A stretch of 64,000 nucleotides of DNA from the NCBI GenBank assembly GCA_041396125.1, contig JAWKZG010000012.1, forward strand, positions 62,001 to 126,000, given 5' to 3'. Positions within the stretch are counted from its first letter, which is position 1; each line of letters begins with the position of its first letter. The notes below the pieces were generated by a model. The model did no database searches. It saw only the letters and a list, made by a program, of their open reading frames with translations, and was not told where the DNA came from. The translations under genes were made by a program, and so were the position numbers. Below, in pieces: positions 45,472-54,401 of this stretch. The stretch comes from JAWKZG01 sp041396125 (GTDB taxonomy: Bacteria > Pseudomonadota > Gammaproteobacteria > Competibacterales > Competibacteraceae).

Positions 45472-46572
45472 ATGGCGCACGGGCGGGTTATTTCGAACAG
45501 CGGCAAGCTATATTTTGGCGTGATCCTGGCAGGTTTTTTGTTAACCGGTTTGACGCTGGCCGACGATTACCGTGATTTTAACGTGGCGCTGGCAGAGCAG
45601 TATTTAATGCCGCGCTACTACGCGCTGGAAGAGGCAACCGCGCAACAACAGCATACGCTGACTACATTCTGCCAGGCCCCGGATGCTGAAGGTCTGGCAC
45701 AAAGTCAGTCGGCTTTCCATGCCAGTATGGATGCCTGGATGCAGATTCAGCATGTCAGGCTGGGGCCGATCCAGCTGGCTTTTCGGGCCGAACGCATTAA
45801 TCACTGGCCGGAACGCCGCAATGCGGTCAGTAAAACACTGCGCAAATGGCTGGCTGAGAAAGATCAGGCTCTGCTTGATCCGGATACCTTTGCGACCAGC
45901 AGTGTAGCCGGACAGGGACTGCCAACACTGGAGCGTTTATTATTCGCGCCGGATGCGCTGCAACAGTATCGGGAAGATGACTATCGCTGCCAGTTAACAC
46001 TCGCGATAGGGCGTAATCTTGCCACGATAAGCCGTGAAGTGGTCACTGAATGGCAGCAGCAGGTATTGCCCGTACTGGTAGTGGGTGGCGAACACCCGAT
46101 TTATTTCGAGAATCCTGAAGCTGCTACCCGACAATTGCTGACGGATTTGCAGACCTTATTGCAAGTGATCACGGATCAGAAGCTGGAACAGGTACTGGGC
46201 AAAACATCGGCGGAAGCCAAGCCCAAGCAGGCTGAAAACCGCCGCAGTGACCGCAGCATCCGTAATCTGTTACTGAATCTGGCCAGTGCCCGGGCCATGT
46301 ACGCGGATACGCAAAGTGGTTTTGTCCGCCTTATGCCGCACACCCCGGATGCCGAGGCTCTGAACGCCCGTATTGCGCAAGCACTGACGACGGCTGAAAG
46401 CGCACTTAAAACGCTCGAAAAACCCCTCGATCAGGCGGTGCAGGATCCTTCGGAGCGAGCGAAAATAGAACAGGCGCTGAAAGCGACCCGCTCAATACGT
46501 AATGCACTGCAAGACGAGATACCGGCCATGCTTGGCATTAATACTGGTTTCAATTCGTTGGACGGTGATTGA
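45472..46572 (+). CDS. Second imelysin-like protein without the GxHxxE histidine
   Basis: 366 residues from the ATG at 45472, which has GAGG 6 nt upstream; an ATG at 45460 overlapping the previous stop is an alternative. Signal peptide cut near LTLA (about residue 28). It follows the imelysin pattern (YLMPRYYALEEAT start, WMQIQHVRLGPI), but the motif position reads GLPTLERLLF with Pro replacing His, so it may not bind metal the same way. It probably partners the first imelysin in the periplasm. Confidence 0.85.
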   Translation: MAHGRVISNSGKLYFGVILAGFLLTGLTLADDYRDFNVALAEQYLMPRYYALEEATAQQQHTLTTFCQAPDAEGLAQSQSAFHASMDAWMQIQHVRLGPIQLAFRAERINHWPERRNAVSKTLRKWLAEKDQALLDPDTFATSSVAGQGLPTLERLLFAPDALQQYREDDYRCQLTLAIGRNLATISREVVTEWQQQVLPVLVVGGEHPIYFENPEAATRQLLTDLQTLLQVITDQKLEQVLGKTSAEAKPKQAENRRSDRSIRNLLLNLASARAMYADTQSGFVRLMPHTPDAEALNARIAQALTTAESALKTLEKPLDQAVQDPSERAKIEQALKATRSIRNALQDEIPAMLGINTGFNSLDGD

Positions 46573-46653
46573 GTTACGAGACTGCCGACAATCAAGTGAA
46601 CGGTAAGACGAGGGGGCAGGGCCTGTGAGAACGGCGCAACCGTTTCCGGGATA

Positions 46654-47808
46654 TTGTCCCGCGTGCTGCTGATATCAACCTGGGATTTACCTCTTTTGGC
46701 GATTAAACGACGTGCTTTACTGACCGTGCTTGGCACGGGCTCGATGGCAGCTTTATGCCTGCCCGGATGTGCCTGGGCAAGTATTGAGGCGGGCCAGTCT
46801 TTGCGCTGGCTGAATGCGTTTCGGGCGGCTGACGGGCATTATGGTATTGCGGTGTTTGATGGTGCTGGCCAATTAATCAGACGCACAGATTTACCGGAAC
46901 GGGCGCATGGGGCTGTCGCAACACCCGATCGGCGCAGTTTTATGGTATTGGCGCGTCGGCCGGGCAGATTCGGTGCCTTGATCGATGCGGTCAGCGGTCG
47001 CGTGCAGACTATGCTGAGTGCGACGCCGGGGCGGCATTTTTATGGACACGGTGTTTTTAGTCAGGATGGCAAGCTGTTTTTTACCACCGAGAATGACTTC
47101 GATGGCGAACGGGGTGTAATCGGTATCCGCAGTGTTAATGATGGCTATCGTTGGCTGGGAGAGTGGCCCAGCTACGGTATTGGCCCGCACGAGCTGGTAT
47201 TGAGCGCAGATGGACAGACGCTGATTATTGCCAACGGTGGTATTCTGACCCATCCTGATTCTGGTCGGGCCAAGCTTAATATTGCCAGCATGGAGCCGTC
47301 GCTGGTCAAACTGGATGCCCAGACCGGACAGCTGCTGGAGCAGCAGGCACTTGAGCCTGCACTGCGCTGGCTGTCGATCCGGCATTTGGCGGTGTCTGCA
47401 GCCGGGGATATCGTCTTCGGCATGCAAAATCAGGGTCCTCCTGATCCTGACCTTCCCGTAGCAGGTATCTGGCGTGCAACAGGCGGGCTTGAGTTATTAA
47501 ATCATACCACCTCGCTCAGGCAGGGCTATATTGGCAGTGTAGCGCTGGATCGCAGTGGCACGATTGCCGCCACCTCGGCACCGCGCGATGATAAAATTCT
47601 ATTTTGGCGCATGCGAAATGGGCACATGCTGTCGTCTGTAACACTGGCTGATGGTTGTGGCATTGCCGCCGCTGAGCAGGCCCGGTCATTCTGGCTTAGC
47701 AGCGGCGGCGGGGTTTTGCACAAGATCAGTCTCGAACGCGATGTGCCGCAGCTCACACTGTCGGTTACTCTGCCGTTGCAATGGGATAATCATATGGCTA
47801 CGCTGTGA
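46654..47808 (+). CDS. DUF1513 periplasmic beta-propeller protein
   Basis: 384 residues by the longest TTG start; a TTG at 46696 gives MAIKRRALLTVLGTG, a more convincing export signal (possibly Tat: KRR then a hydrophobic core, ending LPGCAWA). No ATG start fits. Repeats of the type HGAVATPDRRSFMVLAR, HFYGHGVFSQDGKLFFTTEND and PHELVLSADGQTLIIAN fit a seven-bladed propeller. Family function unknown; last gene of the Fur-type operon as in PA4373. The start is the uncertain part. Confidence 0.85.
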   Translation: MSRVLLISTWDLPLLAIKRRALLTVLGTGSMAALCLPGCAWASIEAGQSLRWLNAFRAADGHYGIAVFDGAGQLIRRTDLPERAHGAVATPDRRSFMVLARRPGRFGALIDAVSGRVQTMLSATPGRHFYGHGVFSQDGKLFFTTENDFDGERGVIGIRSVNDGYRWLGEWPSYGIGPHELVLSADGQTLIIANGGILTHPDSGRAKLNIASMEPSLVKLDAQTGQLLEQQALEPALRWLSIRHLAVSAAGDIVFGMQNQGPPDPDLPVAGIWRATGGLELLNHTTSLRQGYIGSVALDRSGTIAATSAPRDDKILFWRMRNGHMLSSVTLADGCGIAAAEQARSFWLSSGGGVLHKISLERDVPQLTLSVTLPLQWDNHMATL

Positions 47809-47882
47809 CCAATTGAATACCCCCTGCCAGGCAGAAGGCTTTCTGGGCATGCGGGCGTTATTGATATCAATGAGGTCAAGAA

Positions 47883-48296
47883 GTGGCAGATAAACCGAAA
47901 ATAGTAATTTCGTCAGTAGACCTGGAAAGACTTGAGCGCTTGCTGGAGTCCTTGCCCAATGATGCGTTTCCGGGCAAAGCTGATCTGGAAGCAGAACTGT
48001 ATCGGGCGGATGTGGTGGAACCCAAGGATATTCCCCCCACGGTGGTGACAATGAACTCAACCGCCAGATTCAAGGTTGAATCCTCCTCTGAGGAGTTTTG
48101 TCTGACTCTGGTCTATCCCAAGGATGTGGACAGCAGCGGCGGAACAATCTCAATCCTGGCGCCGGTCGGGAGCGCCCTGCTGGGGCTTTCGGAAGGCGAT
48201 GAGATCGAGTGGCCCAAGCCCGGTGGCGGTGTATTGCGCGTGCGCATCGAAGAAATCCTGCACCAGCCGGAGCGTGCTGGCGAATATCACCGCTAG
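47883..48296 (+). CDS. rnk: Rnk-like nucleoside diphosphate kinase regulator
   Basis: 137 residues. N-terminal helical hairpin with KIVISSVDLERLERLLES, and a C-terminal GreA/GreB-type domain (GTISILAPVGSALLGLSEGDEIEWPKP region). Rnk proteins bind RNA polymerase but lack the Gre catalytic acidic tip; E. coli Rnk affects Ndk levels. Start codon is GTG with GAGGT 7-8 nt upstream. Single gene, 17 bp from the convergent FAD oxidoreductase end. Confidence 0.9.
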   Translation: MADKPKIVISSVDLERLERLLESLPNDAFPGKADLEAELYRADVVEPKDIPPTVVTMNSTARFKVESSSEEFCLTLVYPKDVDSSGGTISILAPVGSALLGLSEGDEIEWPKPGGGVLRVRIEEILHQPERAGEYHR

Positions 48297-48313
48297 GCGC
48301 TATGCACCAGATG

Positions 48314-49594
48314 CTATAAACGATCCCGCAGCGAGAAATAAAGCATCCCCAACACCTGACCCGGCCAGCGCAACCAGCGTCCGCCGGGAAATTTTGTAGC
48401 TGGCAGCGAGGCCATCACGTCGAAGCGTTCCTGGGTCCCGCTCAGTGCTTCAGCCAGCAATTGCCCGGCCAGAGTGGCCAGCCCCAGTCCCTGCCCGGAA
48501 TACCCATGAGCAAACCATATATTATGGCCTATGCGGCCGAAATGCGGCAGCCGTTTGACGGTTATCGCCAGCGTGCCACCCCAGGCGTAATCAATGCGGG
48601 TCGTGCTCAGTTGCGGATAGATCTTGAGCATGTAGCGGCGCACAAACTGCTTGATATCGGGCGGGAAGTGTCGCGTGTAGTTTTCACCGCCGCCGAACAG
48701 CAGTCGGCCGTCGGCAGATAGGCGAAAATAATTGATGACAAAGCGGCTGTCGGCCACGGCTACATCATCGCGGATGATCTCGGCAGCTCGATCGCCCAGG
48801 GGTTCAGTTGCCAGGATGAAATTATTGAGCGGCATGATGTAGCCTGCCAGGCGCGGTTCCAGTTTGCCCAGGTAGCCATTGCAGGCCAGGAGCAGCTGCT
48901 TGGCACGGACCTCACCCTGGTCGGTGTGAATAAGCAAGCCTGTCTGCTGGGCGGTATAATGCACGACCCGGCTGTTTTCGAATAAACGGGCGCCCGCCTG
49001 TTGTGCCGCCTGCGCCAGTCCGAGTGCAAAATTCAGAGGATGCAAATGCGCTGCATCGTGATCCAGCCAGCCACCGTAATAGGCCTTGCTGCCCAGCATC
49101 TGGCGAATTTGAATTTGGTCTACTGCTTCCGCCGCCTCATAACCGTAAGTGCGCTGCAGTTTGTCCACGTAACGATGTGACTGCTCCGGCAAGGTCGGTT
49201 TATGATCCGCATATAAAATACCGGGTTTGAGATCGCACTCGATAGCATGGTGGTCGATCAACTGTTTGACCAGTATTTTGGCGGCTTCGCCCAGATCCCA
49301 TAACTGGCGGGCGTGAAGCGGACCAAAACGCTGCTCCAGCTCGTCCTGATCCTGGCGCTGACCACCGGCCAGCTGGCCACCATTGCGTCCCGAAGCCCCC
49401 CAGCCGATACGCTCGGCTTCCAGCAAAATGACGTCATAACCGCGTTCAGCCAGGTGCAGGGCAGCGGACAAACCGCTATAACCGCCGCCGACAATGCAGA
49501 CATCGCAGTCCAGTGTGTCACCCAGTGACGGGCAGAGAGGAAAGGGATTGGCCGTGGCGGCATAGTAAGAATCAGGATAAATCGATGAGTTCAT
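48314..49594 (-). CDS. PuuB-like FAD-dependent oxidoreductase
   Basis: 426 residues from the ATG at 49594. The DAO fold with CIVGGGYSGLSAAL as FAD site, and long stretches matching gamma-glutamylputrescine oxidase: SYYAATAN near the start, RIGWGASGRNGGQL, NYFRLSADGRLLFGGG and HGYSGQGLGLATLAG. It probably oxidises an amine of the glutamyl-polyamine type. Other puu genes are absent here. A frame extension to 49669 would overlap the divergent gene and is rejected. Confidence 0.88.
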   Translation of the reverse strand: MNSSIYPDSYYAATANPFPLCPSLGDTLDCDVCIVGGGYSGLSAALHLAERGYDVILLEAERIGWGASGRNGGQLAGGQRQDQDELEQRFGPLHARQLWDLGEAAKILVKQLIDHHAIECDLKPGILYADHKPTLPEQSHRYVDKLQRTYGYEAAEAVDQIQIRQMLGSKAYYGGWLDHDAAHLHPLNFALGLAQAAQQAGARLFENSRVVHYTAQQTGLLIHTDQGEVRAKQLLLACNGYLGKLEPRLAGYIMPLNNFILATEPLGDRAAEIIRDDVAVADSRFVINYFRLSADGRLLFGGGENYTRHFPPDIKQFVRRYMLKIYPQLSTTRIDYAWGGTLAITVKRLPHFGRIGHNIWFAHGYSGQGLGLATLAGQLLAEALSGTQERFDVMASLPATKFPGGRWLRWPGQVLGMLYFSLRDRL

Positions 49595-49657
49595 ACAGAT
49601 TGCATTAATAGACCGGAATCGCTCACTATAAGCCACAAGACTAGATGGGAGAAGCGT

Positions 49658-50956
49658 ATGTCTGAACATTTTGACGCTATTATTATCGGTGCCGGCATTA
49701 TTGGTGCAGCGACGGCTTATGAAATGGCCAAGCAGGGCTGGAAAACCCTGAATGTGGATAAATTACCCGCAGCAGGCTATGGCTCGACCTCCAATTCCTG
49801 CGCCATTATCCGTACCTACTATTCCACCCTTGATGGCTGTGCAATGGCGCTGGAAGGCTATCATTACTGGAAGCAATGGCCGGATTATCTCGCCACAGCA
49901 GACGAACTCGGCCTGGCTGCCTTCATTGAATGCGGCTCCGTAGTGGTGAAAACCGAGCACAACGGATATTTGCGCCGGATTCTGCAACTGGCCGACGAAC
50001 TTGGCATTCCCTACCAGGAGTGGGAACCTGCGGCTATCCAGCAGCGCCTGCCGATCTGGGATGTGCACCGTTACGGTCCGGTCCGTCGGCCCGACGACGC
50101 CGGTTTCGGCGAGGCCGGTGCGGAAACCATCGCCGGTGGTGTCTTTTTCCCGCAATCGGGCTATATCAATGATCCTCAACTCGCAACGCATAATTTACAG
50201 CGTGCTGCGGAAGCCAGAGGAGCCCGGTTTCGCTTTAACAGCGCGGTAAGCACGATCCGCCAGCAGGGTGGCCGGATTCGCGGTGTGGTGCTGGCGGATG
50301 GTACAGAGTTGAGTGCTCCGGTGGTGGTGAATATTGCCGGACCGCACTCTGCCAAAATCAATGCGCTGGCTGGTATTACCACGGCAATCAAAACCCGTGC
50401 GCTGCGCCATGAAGTGCCGCATGTGCCTTCGCCCGCCGATTTCAATTACGAAACCCAGGGTCTGGTCACTTCAGACAGCGATGTGGGGTGTTATACCCGA
50501 CCGGCTTCGGGCGGACGGATTCTGATCGGCAGTGAAGATCCACCCTGTGATACTCGCGAGTGGGTCGATCCGGATGCGTTTGACCGTAATCTGAGCGAGC
50601 AAAGCCAGGTGCAGGCAATGCGGCTCGGCCAGCGCATCCCCAGTCTGGGTATCCCGAATCAAATCCAGGGCGTGGTGGATTTATATGATGTTAGCGACGA
50701 CTGGATACCGATTTACGATAAAACCGAGCTGCCGGGGTTTTATCTGGCAATCGGTACCAGTGGTAATCAATTTAAAAATGCACCGGTTGCCGGTGCCATG
50801 ATGGCGCATCTGATCCAAAGTTGTGAACAAGGGCACGATCATGACCGTGATCCGGTGCAGTTTAATTTGCAGCACATTGGCCGCGAGATCAGCATCGGAT
50901 TTTATTCGCGTAACCGCAAGGTCAATAAAAACAGCAGCTTCAGCGTACTTGGATAA
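49658..50956 (+). CDS. FAD-dependent amine/amino-acid oxidoreductase (DAO family)
   Basis: 432 residues. FAD site IIIGAGIIGAATAYEMA, the covalent-flavin-type region YGSTSNSCAIIRTYYS and a C-terminal DWIPIYDKTELPGFYLAIGTS. Resembles sarcosine oxidase beta subunits and dimethylglycine/sarcosine dehydrogenases; the exact substrate is unclear. GGAGAAG lies before the ATG. It is divergent from the PuuB-like gene with 63 bp between starts, so both may respond to the same amine. Followed by a long hairpin. Confidence 0.85.
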   Translation: MSEHFDAIIIGAGIIGAATAYEMAKQGWKTLNVDKLPAAGYGSTSNSCAIIRTYYSTLDGCAMALEGYHYWKQWPDYLATADELGLAAFIECGSVVVKTEHNGYLRRILQLADELGIPYQEWEPAAIQQRLPIWDVHRYGPVRRPDDAGFGEAGAETIAGGVFFPQSGYINDPQLATHNLQRAAEARGARFRFNSAVSTIRQQGGRIRGVVLADGTELSAPVVVNIAGPHSAKINALAGITTAIKTRALRHEVPHVPSPADFNYETQGLVTSDSDVGCYTRPASGGRILIGSEDPPCDTREWVDPDAFDRNLSEQSQVQAMRLGQRIPSLGIPNQIQGVVDLYDVSDDWIPIYDKTELPGFYLAIGTSGNQFKNAPVAGAMMAHLIQSCEQGHDHDRDPVQFNLQHIGREISIGFYSRNRKVNKNSSFSVLG

Positions 50957-50966
50957 GTGTCTGCGG

Positions 50967-51007
50967 GGGACGGCAGAAGCGCTCTGCGGCGGGCGCTCTG
51001 CTGTCCC
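50967..51007. terminator. Long bidirectional hairpin between convergent genes
   Basis: 50967-50982 pairs with 50993-51007 through about 15 bp with one G-U pair and one bulged base. It separates the FAD oxidoreductase (+) from pyrC' (-), and has short T-runs outside on the plus side (CCCTTG). Confidence 0.6.
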
Positions 51008-51018
51008 TTGATGTGATA

Positions 51019-52317
51019 CTACCGGGCGGTTTCAGCCTGATACACCACGCGTCCGGCCAGCAGGGTATGACTGACCCGACCGGGCAGCTCCCAGCCCATA
51101 AACGGGCTGTTCTGACCGCGACTGTGCCAGTTCTCGGGGCCGCGTTGTGTATACGCCTCCGGGGTAAAGATACACACATCAGCCGGATCACCAACATCGA
51201 GCCGGCCGAACGGTAAATTGAGAATTTGCGCTGGTTGCCAGCTTAATCGTGTGATCAGACCGGAGAGATCCAGCACTCCGTCTGCAACCAGTTTCAGGCC
51301 CAGTGGCAGCAAGGTGTCCAATCCACTGATGCCGGCTGCAGTGGCGTTGAATGTGTCTTCCTTGGCGCCGGCTTCATGGGGTTGGTGATCGGAGCAAAGC
51401 GCATCAATGACGCCACTGGCCAGGTGTGTCCGCAGCGCGTTTTTGTCCCGCTGCCCGCGCAGAGGCGGCAAAACATGACGGTGACTGTCAAACCGTTCCA
51501 GATCGATGTCGGTCAAGTGCAGCTGATGGGCACTGACATCGGCACTGACCGGCAGTCTGTCTGCTTTGGCGCGCTCGATTAATATCGCACCGCTGGCACT
51601 GGACAAGCGGCCGATATGCGCCCGTACACCAACATCAGCGACCAGCGCCAGAATACGTGCCAGCTCGGTGGTTTCAGCCGCAACCGGGATGCCATTCAAA
51701 CCCAGTCGGGCTGCTACCTGGCCGTCATGGGCGCAACCATTGGCTGCCAGCCAGGGATCGACCGGATTAAGAAATACCGTCAGATCGAACGTGGCGGCAT
51801 ACTCCAGGCAGCGGCGCAGTACCAGGGTATTGCTGATGGGGCGCAGAGCATTGCTGACGCCCACGCAGCCAGCGTCTTTTAGTGCGGCTATTTCCGCCAG
51901 CTGTTCGCCTTGCAAGCCGTGACTCAGTGCGCCCAGTGTATAAACCCGCGCCTGCCCGGCTGCTTCGCTGCGGCGGCGGATTAATTCGACTACAGCAGGT
52001 TCATCGATCACCGGATCGGTGTCGGGTGGTATCAGCAGTGTCGTGATGCCGTTGGCGGCAGCGGCGCGTGTCTCGCTGGCAATATCAGCTTTGTGTTCCA
52101 GCCCCGGTTCGCGCAAACGGGCGCATAAATCGATCAGGCCGGGACAGACGATCTGGCCCTGTGCATCGATAATGCGATCGGGGCTGAAGCCGTAAGGGGC
52201 GTGCTGGAGAGCGACAACCTGGCCGTCCGCCAGATAAAGGTCGGTGCGGGTATCGCGCTGGCTGGCCGGGTCAATCAGGCGGCCATTGCGGATAATCAGG
52301 CGTTCTACAGGAGGCAT
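51019..52317 (-). CDS. Dihydroorotase-like protein without metal motif (PyrC')
   Basis: 432 residues, amidohydrolase fold. It aligns with type I dihydroorotases (CPGLIDLCARLREPG, SDHQPHEAGAKED, LPLGLKLVADG) but the metal-binding HxH that precedes REPG is LCARL, so it lacks the zinc ligands. In Pseudomonas such pseudo-dihydroorotases are structural partners of the PyrB dodecamer, and a separate PyrC does the reaction. Its ATG overlaps the pyrB stop (TGATG). Other histidines of the site (for example SDHQPH) remain. Confidence 0.9.
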   Translation of the reverse strand: MPPVERLIIRNGRLIDPASQRDTRTDLYLADGQVVALQHAPYGFSPDRIIDAQGQIVCPGLIDLCARLREPGLEHKADIASETRAAAANGITTLLIPPDTDPVIDEPAVVELIRRRSEAAGQARVYTLGALSHGLQGEQLAEIAALKDAGCVGVSNALRPISNTLVLRRCLEYAATFDLTVFLNPVDPWLAANGCAHDGQVAARLGLNGIPVAAETTELARILALVADVGVRAHIGRLSSASGAILIERAKADRLPVSADVSAHQLHLTDIDLERFDSHRHVLPPLRGQRDKNALRTHLASGVIDALCSDHQPHEAGAKEDTFNATAAGISGLDTLLPLGLKLVADGVLDLSGLITRLSWQPAQILNLPFGRLDVGDPADVCIFTPEAYTQRGPENWHSRGQNSPFMGWELPGRVSHTLLAGRVVYQAETAR

Positions 52318-53300
52318 CAGGCAGTTCTCAGACGGGCATGGGGGCTGTGTGCGCCAATGGTAATAGACATGATCGCCATACGTACCGCCAGTCCATTGGT
52401 CACCTGCTCCAGAATAACCGAGCGGGGACCATCGGCGACACGAGATTCGATTTCCACACCGCGGTTGATCGGGCCGGGGTGCATGATAATGGCATCCGGT
52501 CTGGCGTGCTGCAGGCGCGCTTCGGTCAGGCCGTAGCAGCGATAATACTCGTGCTCGCTGGGCAGCAGGGCACCTTGCATGCGTTCTTTCTGCAGTCGCA
52601 GCATGATAACGACATCGACATCCTTAAGACCTTTATCCATGTCATGATAAACCTGGACGCCCAGGGTCTCGACGTGATTTGGTAGCAATGTACGCGGCGC
52701 GATAACCCGTACCTCACCTGTGCCAAGAATATTCAGGGCGTGAATCTGCGAGCGGGCGACCCGTGAATGCAGGATATCACCGACGATGGCCACTTTGATC
52801 GCGGTGAAATCCGGCTTGTGGCGACGAATAGTAAACACGTCCAGCATAGCCTGGGTGGGATGGGCATGCCGACCATCACCGGCATTCAGTACGGCAATAT
52901 GGGGTTTGACATGCCGGGCAACAAATTCAGCTGCACCGCTTTCAGCATGGCGGACGATGAACATATCAACCTGCATGGCCTCGATGGTGCGCAAAGTGTC
53001 CAGCAGGGTTTCACCTTTACTGGTGGATGAGGTGCTGATGTTGAAATTCAGCACGTCTGCCGACAAGCGCTTGGCCGCCAGTTCGAAGGTGGCGCGGGTT
53101 CGGGTGCTGGCTTCAAAAAATAGATTAACCAGGGTTTTGCCGTGCAGGGTAGGCAGTTTTTTAACGCGCCGCTCGGCCACTTCAGAGAGCGATTCGGCCG
53201 TGTCCAGAATATCCACTAAATGCTGGCGCGAAAGACCTTCCAGGGTTAAAAAATGCAACAGTCGTCCGTCACTGTCGAGTTGGATGCTGGTGGAACTCAT
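52317..53300 (-). CDS. pyrB: Aspartate carbamoyltransferase catalytic subunit
   Basis: 327 residues. Carbamoyl-phosphate site FFEASTRTRATFELA and aspartate-side segment HPGPINRGVEIES are intact. First committed step of pyrimidine synthesis. The extra N-terminal stretch and the adjacent pseudo-dihydroorotase are those of class A ATCases. Overlaps pyrR by 4 bp and pyrC' by one base. Confidence 0.97.
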   Translation of the reverse strand: MSSTSIQLDSDGRLLHFLTLEGLSRQHLVDILDTAESLSEVAERRVKKLPTLHGKTLVNLFFEASTRTRATFELAAKRLSADVLNFNISTSSTSKGETLLDTLRTIEAMQVDMFIVRHAESGAAEFVARHVKPHIAVLNAGDGRHAHPTQAMLDVFTIRRHKPDFTAIKVAIVGDILHSRVARSQIHALNILGTGEVRVIAPRTLLPNHVETLGVQVYHDMDKGLKDVDVVIMLRLQKERMQGALLPSEHEYYRCYGLTEARLQHARPDAIIMHPGPINRGVEIESRVADGPRSVILEQVTNGLAVRMAIMSITIGAHSPHARLRTA

Positions 53301-53845
53301 GGCAGGGTTTTTTGCTCTAGTCGAAGTGGCTCGGGGCCGGTTAGTTTGATTTGCTGACCAGGCGCCAGGCGCAAGGTGAGCCCACTGATATCAGCGGCGA
53401 TCGGCAATTCGCGGCCACCACGGTCCACCAGGACGACCAGCAGCACGGATGCCGGTCGACCGTAATCGAATATTTCGTTCAGCGCCGCCCGAATGGTGCG
53501 CCCGGTATACAGCACGTCATCCACCAGAATAATATGCCGACCGTCCACATCGAACGGCAATTCGGATGGCCGCACCTGCGGGTTCATGCCTATACGGCTG
53601 AAGTCGTCACGGTAAAACGAAATATCCAGACTGCCTAGCGGGGTGGTAATCCCCAGGCGCTCGATCAGTTGCCGGGCGATCCAGACGCCGCCGGTGTGAA
53701 TACCCAGCAGAGCCGGATCACTGATATTGCGATCGCGTAGCAGCGTGCGCGTATTTTCCGCCATGATATCAAGCAGGGCATCGATATTGTCGGGCAGTCG
53801 GGCGTCGGGTTTGAGTAAAGGGCCGGGGTTATAGTCAGGCAGCAT
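53297..53845 (-). CDS. pyrR: PyrR, regulator/uracil phosphoribosyltransferase
   Basis: 182 residues. PRPP motif ILVDDVLYTGRTIRA and the N-terminal RDRNISDPALLGIHTGGVWIA match PyrR. In Gram-positives PyrR binds pyr mRNA; in gammaproteobacteria its role is less clear and it may be mainly an enzyme. No PyrR-type attenuator was seen before it: it starts 10 bp after ruvX. Confidence 0.93.
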   Translation of the reverse strand: MLPDYNPGPLLKPDARLPDNIDALLDIMAENTRTLLRDRNISDPALLGIHTGGVWIARQLIERLGITTPLGSLDISFYRDDFSRIGMNPQVRPSELPFDVDGRHIILVDDVLYTGRTIRAALNEIFDYGRPASVLLVVLVDRGGRELPIAADISGLTLRLAPGQQIKLTGPEPLRLEQKTLP

Positions 53846-53855
53846 GCAATATCTC

Positions 53856-54401
53856 CTATCCCGTGGGGTGGTGCTGTTGCAGCCAGGTTTCCAGGATCAC
53901 GGCAGCTGCGGCCTGATCAATGCGATCCTGGATCTGGCGGGCCGTCTGCCGCGTAGCTTTGCGGCGTGTCGTTTTACGCGGTGCCGCTGACGAGGTCAAG
54001 TCGGACTGACCGGTCAGGCGCTGCTCGGCTTCGCGGGAAGACAGGCGTTCATCGACGGTCAGCACTGCTTGCCCGGTGTGTGTGCGCAGTTGCTCACAGA
54101 ACGCCAGCGCTGCGGTGGTACTTCTGCTGGCACTGCCATCGGCATGGCGTGGCACACCGACGATGAGCAGATCAGGTCGCCATTCGTGCAGCAGGCGTTT
54201 GAGTTCCGTCCAGTCCGGCTCGCCTGCCTGGGCACGCAAGGTGCACAAGGGACGGGCGGCACGGGTTAATTCTTCCCCTACGGCTACGCCTATACGGGCA
54301 CCACCGTGGTCGAAACCCAATAAGGTGCGATAGCGTCTGGCTGAAGTGCTGACAGGCGTTGCTGCCGCCGGCTCTGCAGGATCAGGCATGGCCGGCATCA
54401 C
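53856..54401 (-). CDS. ruvX: RuvX/YqgF Holliday-junction-resolvase-like nuclease
   Basis: 181 residues, RNase H-like fold. GFDHGGARIGVAVG holds the first catalytic Asp; ILIVGVPRHADGS-type segment and TVDERLSSREA the others. The family trims 16S rRNA precursors and was first proposed as a resolvase. An insertion rich in Arg/Lys/Thr (about 137-158) is unusual. Start MMPAMPDP overlaps the yqgE end by 20 bp, so a later start is possible, though no better one is seen. Confidence 0.92.
   Translation of the reverse strand: MMPAMPDPAEPAAATPVSTSARRYRTLLGFDHGGARIGVAVGEELTRAARPLCTLRAQAGEPDWTELKRLLHEWRPDLLIVGVPRHADGSASRSTTAALAFCEQLRTHTGQAVLTVDERLSSREAEQRLTGQSDLTSSAAPRKTTRRKATRQTARQIQDRIDQAAAAVILETWLQQHHPTG

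Noticed and set aside
53846..53855. PyrR-type RNA attenuator before pyrR/pyrB
   Set aside because: Genes are only 10 bp apart or overlap; there is no leader long enough to hold one.
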